Shown here one piece after another: positions 7,181 through 11,136 of a stretch of DNA of 11,136 nt. The notes under the pieces are model-generated. The model had not been told where the DNA came from and did no database searches. It saw nothing but the letters and a program-made list of their open reading frames with translations. The stretch is taken from positions 1 through 11,136 of the forward strand of contig JAUNPT010000072.1 of assembly GCA_030536565.1 (NCBI GenBank), read 5' to 3'. The first letter of the stretch is position 1. Every line of letters starts with the position of its first letter. This DNA comes from Eubacteriales bacterium (GTDB lineage: Bacteria > Bacillota > Clostridia > Lachnospirales > Lachnospiraceae). The translations under genes were made by a program, and so were the position numbers.

Positions 7181-7758
7181 ATGCCTTTCCTGCTGTTCTG
7201 CTGCTTAGACCACATATAACAATATGCCTGCGTTCTGGCGGCAAAATACTGATCCTTCAAAAGTTTTCTTACCTCAGCTCTTGTATACCATGCTGCACTT
7301 ATCTCCTCAAGAGAAGATGTACTTGGCGAAAAGGTTCCATCTGCCTTTCCAATAATAACCGCATTAGTTTCATTAGAAAAACCAATTGCGCTGTAGCTGT
7401 CAAAAAGCTGATCTTCAACAGCTGTCAGATCAAGACCTGTCTCCTCCTTTAATTCTCTTTTTGCTGCCACTGCCGCACTCTCTCCCGCATCAATAAGTCC
7501 TGCCGGGAAATTATATATAAACGCACCGACAGCCATTCTAAATTCTCTGTTGAGTAAAATCCTGTCTCCTGTTTTATCCGTCACAATAATGACAACTCCA
7601 TCTGTCCCGGAATTATTCAGCTGCTTTAAGGTTTTTAAATTCTTGTCCCTGCTGATAATTTCATAATTTTTATCTTGTCCGTCCTCAGTAGTATAGGATA
7701 TATCATATCTGCTAATGAATTTTCCCTGATGAACCTTGCTGATACCATTAAATCTCAT
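7177..7758 (-). CDS. Nudix hydrolase, ADP-ribose pyrophosphatase-like
   Basis: A 193-residue Nudix hydrolase, probably cleaving ADP-ribose or a related nucleoside diphosphate derivative with Mg2+. The Nudix box is complete at 87-109: G87, E93, then R101-E102 and E105-E106 with G108, fitting GX5EX7REUXEEXGU exactly. The preceding FPAGLID and the N-terminal strand region (NYEIISRDKN, about 31-40) are typical of the ADP-ribose pyrophosphatase subgroup. The ATG start has GGAG six bases upstream. It is 30 bases downstream of the GGDEF gene and its stop overlaps the lipoprotein start by four bases, so the three are surely on one transcript. A link to the hydrogenase through NAD or ADP-ribose metabolism is possible but not shown. 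The exact substrate within the family cannot be fixed by motif alone. Confidence 0.93.
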   Translation of the reverse strand: MRFNGISKVHQGKFISRYDISYTTEDGQDKNYEIISRDKNLKTLKQLNNSGTDGVVIIVTDKTGDRILLNREFRMAVGAFIYNFPAGLIDAGESAAVAAKRELKEETGLDLTAVEDQLFDSYSAIGFSNETNAVIIGKADGTFSPSTSSLEEISAAWYTRAEVRKLLKDQYFAARTQAYCYMWSKQQNSRKGI

Positions 7759-7789
7759 ATAATCTCCATTTCTGCAATATATCTTTTTC

Positions 7790-9292
7790 TTATCCTAAGT
7801 CTGTATTTAAGCTCCTGCCTGCATTATCATTCATTTTTTTAATCTTCATAGAATCAATTGCTGTCTTTTCCGCTTTAATAACCGATACTGAATCATCTTC
7901 CTTGACGCCAATTCCATATTCTATGGTTACAATCATATCTTCTTTGGAGCACTCCTTTATAACTCTTGTGCTGATTTTATCAAAATATAAAGCTGCTTTA
8001 CTTTCTTTCGTTTTTTCAAATGCTGCAGCAATATTTCCACCGTCTAATCTGGCAATATACGCCTTTTTGTCCAGTTCTTCCCTTATTATATCCGCGACCT
8101 GAACCATAATCCTGTCGCCTGTTTTCCTGCCATAGACACTATTTATTTCTGTAAGCCCATTAATGTCACATACTACAATTGAAAGCGGCCATGTATCAGG
8201 ACTTGCATACTCTAAAGATTTTTTTATAAAACTATTCTTATTATACATGCCAGTAAGCCCATCATGGGTAATTGAACGCTCCAGCTCCACATATGCTTTC
8301 TTCAGGTCAGTAACGTCCTGCATGACAATAATACGTCCCAGACTTCTGTCCCGGTTATCATTCAAAAACACAATCTGGCAGTCATAATCCCTCCCATTTA
8401 CATTCCATTGGAATTTCCTGTCTTCATCTGGCTTAGGCATCAAAAAATGCTGTTTAAACCAGCTGTATGTCTGTTCCCTGTTATCAAATTCCAGTTCACC
8501 AAATAAATCAGACATTGGTTTATTAAAGTCAGCCAGCACATCTTCATAATCAAACAGAACTACCGGAACCTGCATGTGGTCTATAATCATAGCATGAGTG
8601 GTATTTAGCATATTTCTTTTTGAATACCAGAATGTGTTCCAATATACTAAAAGCCCAAGCAGTGCATACAACAATATGGATATATCAAACCTAAGGTCAA
8701 AACACTTCAAAACAAACAACAGCTTTACAAATACAGTTAGTATCATTGCGCCTATCATATACGTATACCTTCTCCAGTATACATTTGGAATCCTCATGCA
8801 TTTTAAAGCGTATACACCTATAATAAGCACTGCTGTAAGACAGGCAGAAACAATGTGTATTGTAAACCATGCATTGCCTTCATAACTAAGCACATATACT
8901 CCATCTACCATATTCATACTATATTCAACAGCCACTTCACGATAAAATGCATTTGCAATAAATACCGCTGAGTCCACTGCTGCAAGCATTGTGCAGATAA
9001 CCACCAGCACTGTCGAAAACCTGCTTTTAAGTCTGGTAAATTCAAATGTATAGGCAAGCATTGCCGACAGCATGAAATCCTGTGCCGTCAGCATAATACT
9101 TGTTGCAATTGACATTGCCATATATTCATCAGTCATAAAGTTTACAGAATAAGCACTTACACATATAATTCCAAAGAACAATAAAAGCTTTACCTTTCTG
9201 CTGATGGGTTCTTTCTCCATGTGTGTCCTTACAAGAGTAAATATCATAACAAGTGCTGCAATTCCGTACAGCATCAAAAACTTTATGCTCAT
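7790..9292 (-). CDS. Membrane sensor with 7TM region, PAS-like domain and degenerate GGDEF domain
   Basis: A 500-residue membrane signalling protein. Seven hydrophobic segments (about 4-21, 35-52, 60-84, 93-115, 141-164, 176-196 and 203-222) resemble the histidine-kinase-type 7TM sensor region. A PAS-like domain spans about 236-330 and ends in IIVMQDVTDLKKAY. A GGDEF-fold domain follows at about 338-490, with DGLTGMYNK (344-352), CDINGLTEIN (375-384) and YGRKTGD (387-393) as family landmarks. The signature that should read GGDEF is DGGNI (417-421), preceded by ARL. The acidic residues needed for c-di-GMP synthesis are therefore lost, and no RxxD inhibitory site is seen. It is probably not an active cyclase; it may bind a nucleotide or signal through protein contact. 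The AAGGAGG site overlaps the hydrogenase stop codon and lies seven bases before the ATG, so the two genes are tightly coupled. Confidence 0.9.
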   Translation of the reverse strand: MSIKFLMLYGIAALVMIFTLVRTHMEKEPISRKVKLLLFFGIICVSAYSVNFMTDEYMAMSIATSIMLTAQDFMLSAMLAYTFEFTRLKSRFSTVLVVICTMLAAVDSAVFIANAFYREVAVEYSMNMVDGVYVLSYEGNAWFTIHIVSACLTAVLIIGVYALKCMRIPNVYWRRYTYMIGAMILTVFVKLLFVLKCFDLRFDISILLYALLGLLVYWNTFWYSKRNMLNTTHAMIIDHMQVPVVLFDYEDVLADFNKPMSDLFGELEFDNREQTYSWFKQHFLMPKPDEDRKFQWNVNGRDYDCQIVFLNDNRDRSLGRIIVMQDVTDLKKAYVELERSITHDGLTGMYNKNSFIKKSLEYASPDTWPLSIVVCDINGLTEINSVYGRKTGDRIMVQVADIIREELDKKAYIARLDGGNIAAAFEKTKESKAALYFDKISTRVIKECSKEDMIVTIEYGIGVKEDDSVSVIKAEKTAIDSMKIKKMNDNAGRSLNTDLG

Positions 9293-9299
9293 CAGGCAT

Positions 9300-9306
9300 C
9301 CTCCTT
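9300..9306 (-). promoter_or_regulatory. Ribosome binding site of the GGDEF gene overlapping the hydrogenase stop
   Basis: AAGGAGG on the minus strand shares two bases with the TAA stop (9305-9307) of the hydrogenase gene. This arrangement favours re-initiation by terminating ribosomes and links expression of the two proteins. An ATG at 9297-9299 is in a different frame and too close to the site to be used. Confidence 0.8.
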
Positions 9307-10768
9307 ACTCCCTATGCATTTTAAACGAATCCATATCATAATTTTTCAGATTCTCAAGAACCCCCCTGTCATCTGCCTCACTAATCAATGCATCTCTGTC
9401 TTTTCGAAACTGCTGCTCCGCACGGTGTCTGCTTGGCCCTCCAACACAGCCGCCCTCACACATCATGCCTTCTATGAAATCAGCAGACAGCCTGCCAGCC
9501 TTCATAAGTGTAAGTATCTTCTTACATTCCGCAGCGCCTGAGCACTTTTCGATTGTATACTTAGATGGGTCTTCTCCCATTTCTTGCATAGATTTAACTA
9601 CAGCTGCAGTCACTCCACCGCCATTTCCAAATCTCTTGCCATAAACAGATGCCTGCTGTGTATTATTCCCCTCTGGTTCAAGCTTAACACCCTTAGCTCT
9701 GAGCATTGCCCTAAACTCACCAACTGTCAGCACATAATCTGCATTTCCCTCCACTGTTTTATCCTGCTTCTCACTTTTCTTTGCAATGCATGGCCCAATA
9801 AACACAGTCTTTATACTGGAATCGCCTGCCTTTAACATTCTGGAAACCGCACACATAGGAGATACCGTTGTTGAAATATTAGAAGCTAATTCAGGAAAAT
9901 GCTTACGTATCATATTAACAAATGCCGGACAGCAGGAGGTTGTCTTTTTTTTGCCTTCCTTTCCTGCCTCAATCCATTCCTCAGCTTCATATGCCGCTGT
10001 CATATCACCGCCAAGTCCGACTTCTATCATATCCTCAAAGCCAATTTTTTTACAAGCTGTTCTGATACTATTCATTGATATATCATTTCCAAACTGTCCT
10101 TCAATAGCCGGTGCTACCATTGCAATAACTTTCTTTCCAGCAAGAATATCTTTAATTATATCTACAATATCTGCCTTAGAGCCAATTGCTCCAAAAGGAC
10201 ACGCATGAATGCACTGACCGCAATTAATACACTTTTCTTCATCAATAACACAGATTCCATCATCGTCCATAGTAATTGCATCTACCGGGCACGTCTTCTT
10301 GCATGGACGAATCAAATCTGCTATTGCATTGTATGGACAGCTCTTTGCACACATACCACATTCCTTACACTTGTCAGGGTCTATGTAGGCTCTGTCCCTC
10401 CCCATAGATATAGCGCCAAATTTACAGGACTGCTGACATGCCTTCGCCATGCACTTTCTGCAGTTATCTGTAACAATATAATGGGAGAGAGGGCAGTCAG
10501 CACAAGCTGACTCAATAACCTGAATAATATTATCCTCACCACTGTGGCTTGTATCTGTCGGACACTTGCCCTCGGCAAGTCTTACTCTCTGCCTTACTAT
10601 TTCACGCTCCTTATAGATACAGCATCTAAACTTTGGCTTGGGCCCAGGAATCAGCTGATACGCTATATTATCCTTCTCCTCTTCAAATTTTCCCTCATAA
10701 GCAAGCTTCGCCACCTGATACAGCACCTCATGCTTAATCTTTAAAATATTAGCATCGTTTGTAAGCAT
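9305..10768 (-). CDS. [FeFe]-hydrogenase, probably monomeric group B type
   Basis: Iron-sulphur hydrogenase (487 residues from the chosen ATG) that probably couples H2 and ferredoxin or another carrier in the cytosol. The N-terminal half (about 85-190) carries ferredoxin-like cysteines: C103/C106/C111/C115, C134/C137/C140/C144, C156/C160 and C180/C183/C186/C190. The catalytic domain has all three H-cluster loops: TSCCPAF (277-283, C280 ligand and C279 proton-relay Cys), GPCIAKKSE (325-333, C327 ligand) and EGMMCEGGCVGGP (433-445, C437 and C441 ligands). Group A enzymes have MPC and end in GGG; the G at 325 and GGP end point to group B. The longer frame starts at GTG 10775-10777, only one base from AAGGAGG, so the ATG at 10766-10768, ten bases away, is preferred. 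The maturases HydE, HydF and HydG are not in the window. Confidence 0.93.
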   Translation of the reverse strand: MLTNDANILKIKHEVLYQVAKLAYEGKFEEEKDNIAYQLIPGPKPKFRCCIYKEREIVRQRVRLAEGKCPTDTSHSGEDNIIQVIESACADCPLSHYIVTDNCRKCMAKACQQSCKFGAISMGRDRAYIDPDKCKECGMCAKSCPYNAIADLIRPCKKTCPVDAITMDDDGICVIDEEKCINCGQCIHACPFGAIGSKADIVDIIKDILAGKKVIAMVAPAIEGQFGNDISMNSIRTACKKIGFEDMIEVGLGGDMTAAYEAEEWIEAGKEGKKKTTSCCPAFVNMIRKHFPELASNISTTVSPMCAVSRMLKAGDSSIKTVFIGPCIAKKSEKQDKTVEGNADYVLTVGEFRAMLRAKGVKLEPEGNNTQQASVYGKRFGNGGGVTAAVVKSMQEMGEDPSKYTIEKCSGAAECKKILTLMKAGRLSADFIEGMMCEGGCVGGPSRHRAEQQFRKDRDALISEADDRGVLENLKNYDMDSFKMHRE

Positions 10769-10778
10769 ATGAAACACT

Positions 10779-10785
10779 CCTCCTT
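10779..10785 (-). promoter_or_regulatory. Ribosome binding site deciding the hydrogenase start
   Basis: AAGGAGG on the minus strand is one base from an upstream in-frame GTG and ten bases from the ATG at 10766-10768. The spacing rules out the GTG and supports the ATG. Confidence 0.85.
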
Positions 10786-10803
10786 TGACACAACTTTTAT
10801 ATA

Positions 10804-10832
10804 ATTATAACAAATCCTAATTATTTTTTAAA
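10804..10832 (-). promoter_or_regulatory. Promoter of the hydrogenase operon
   Basis: On the minus strand TATAAT (10804-10809) is preceded by TGT, giving a full extended -10. TTTAAA (10827-10832) serves as a four-of-six -35 at a 17-base spacing. Transcription should start near 10797, leaving a leader of about 28 bases. The -35 lies one base from the T-run of the upstream terminator. No further promoter was found in the short gaps of the operon, so it probably drives all five genes. Confidence 0.75.
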
Positions 10833-10833
10833 G

Positions 10834-10884
10834 AAAAAAATCTGTGGCTTATATGGGCATAAAATGCTTCATATAAACCACAGA
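10834..10884 (-). terminator. Rho-independent terminator of the surface protein gene
   Basis: A long inverted repeat pairs TCTGTGG (10841-10847) with CCACAGA (10878-10884), then TTATAT (10849-10854) with ATATAA (10871-10876), then GCAT (10857-10860) with ATGC (10864-10867). It has one C/A mismatch and a small internal loop. On the minus strand the stem is followed by seven T (10834-10840) and then CTTT. It lies 47 bases beyond the stop codon of the upstream gene and insulates the hydrogenase promoter. Confidence 0.85.
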
Positions 10885-10892
10885 TAATTACA

Positions 10893-10912
10893 TATGGGAA
10901 CAATTTCCCATA
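10893..10912. other. Small hairpin between surface protein stop and terminator
   Basis: TATGGGAA and TTCCCATA form an eight-base perfect stem around a four-base loop. No T-run follows in either direction, so it is not a standalone terminator. It may add to 3' end stability or be a protein site. Confidence 0.4.
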
Positions 10913-10930
10913 AACATATTTCTTACAGCA

Positions 10931-11136
10931 TTAATTCTGACTGTTGTTACAGCCTCTTTTTTTATCTATAACCACAACTCCTGCAAACAGTGCAGTCACT
11001 GCCAAAACAAGCAGCATATACATATACATTCCGTTTACATCACCGCTCTGGACTGTAGTTTTATCATTTTCTCCTGATGCATCTTTGTCTGCTGAAGGAT
11101 TTGATGGCTGTTCTGGATTAGTTGGCTGTTCTGGAT
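10931..11136 (-). CDS. C-terminal end of a cell-wall-anchored surface protein (runs off right edge)
   Basis: The last 67 codons and the TAA stop (10931-10933) of a protein that begins outside the window. The visible part starts with a Pro/Glu/Gln/Asn-rich repeat, PEQPTNPEQPSNP, followed by a hydrophilic linker. It then has TVQSGD (27-32 of the fragment), a hydrophobic membrane segment (about 35-56, GMYMYMLLVLAVTALFAGVV) and a basic tail with DKKR. This order of motif, membrane helix and positive tail is that of a sortase sorting signal. The motif departs from LPxTG: T-V-Q-S-G in place of L-P-x-T-G. Sortase anchoring is therefore likely but not certain; plain membrane anchoring is the alternative. 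The function of the extracellular part is unknown because it lies outside the window. Confidence 0.8.
   Translation of the reverse strand, partial: PEQPTNPEQPSNPSADKDASGENDKTTVQSGDVNGMYMYMLLVLAVTALFAGVVVIDKKRGCNNSQN
11105..11136 (-). repeat. 18-base in-frame coding repeat (PEQPTN type)
   Basis: A 14-base identical unit occurs at 11105-11118 and 11123-11136, an 18-base period encoding NPEQPT/NPEQPS. The array reaches the window edge, so it may continue with more copies. It forms a Pro-rich spacer before the cell-wall anchor, a place where copy number often varies between strains. Confidence 0.75.

Noticed and set aside
9786..10208. 140-residue open frame on the plus strand within the hydrogenase gene
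   Set aside because: It is antisense to a well-conserved catalytic domain, with no start signal or family resemblance.
10769..10777. GTG start extending the hydrogenase by three residues
   Set aside because: It is only one base from AAGGAGG; the ATG three codons later is correctly spaced.

Overview
The window looks like a chromosomal segment of a strictly anaerobic, AT-rich Gram-positive Clostridia member, most likely Lachnospiraceae or a close relative. The inference rests on an oxygen-sensitive ribonucleotide reductase activase (NrdG), an [FeFe]-hydrogenase of the clostridial group B type, strong AAGGAGG ribosome binding sites, a BspA-type leucine-rich-repeat lipoprotein and a sortase-like cell-wall anchor. 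No tRNA, rRNA, CRISPR array, transposase or phage gene was seen; the content is metabolic and signalling.

Layout. (1) Positions 1-900, minus strand: the N-terminal 300 codons of a Rel/SpoT (p)ppGpp synthetase/hydrolase running off the left edge. (2) 969-4226, minus: a two-gene sugar operon, first a 787-residue PcRGLX/YetA-like protein (rhamnogalacturonan-lyase-related fold), then a sugar phosphate isomerase/epimerase-type TIM barrel. rel follows it on the same strand after 68 bases and may be partly co-transcribed. (3) 4227-4445: a divergent promoter region with an extended -10 on each strand, a perfect TTACGT-TT-ACGTAA inverted repeat and an 11-base tandem repeat. (4) 4446-5443, plus: nrdG then dut, both acting on deoxynucleotide pools; no nrdD is in the window. 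(5) 5456-10768, minus: a tight five-gene operon in transcription order [FeFe]-hydrogenase, 7TM-PAS-degenerate GGDEF protein, Nudix hydrolase, LRR lipoprotein, alpha/beta hydrolase. Junctions are 12 bases, 30 bases, a 4-base ATGA overlap and 36 bases. It converges on dut with only 12 bases between the stop codons. (6) 10778-10930: promoter of that operon, directly preceded by an intrinsic terminator for the upstream gene. (7) 10931-11136, minus: the C-terminal end of a repeat-rich surface protein.

The most interesting part is the hydrogenase operon. Group B [FeFe]-hydrogenases have poorly understood roles. Here the gene is tightly linked to a membrane protein whose GGDEF active site is clearly degenerate (DGGNI), suggesting but not proving a redox or H2-linked signalling module. 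The second point of interest is the cytosolic YetA-like/isomerase pair with a candidate operator in a region shared with nrdG.
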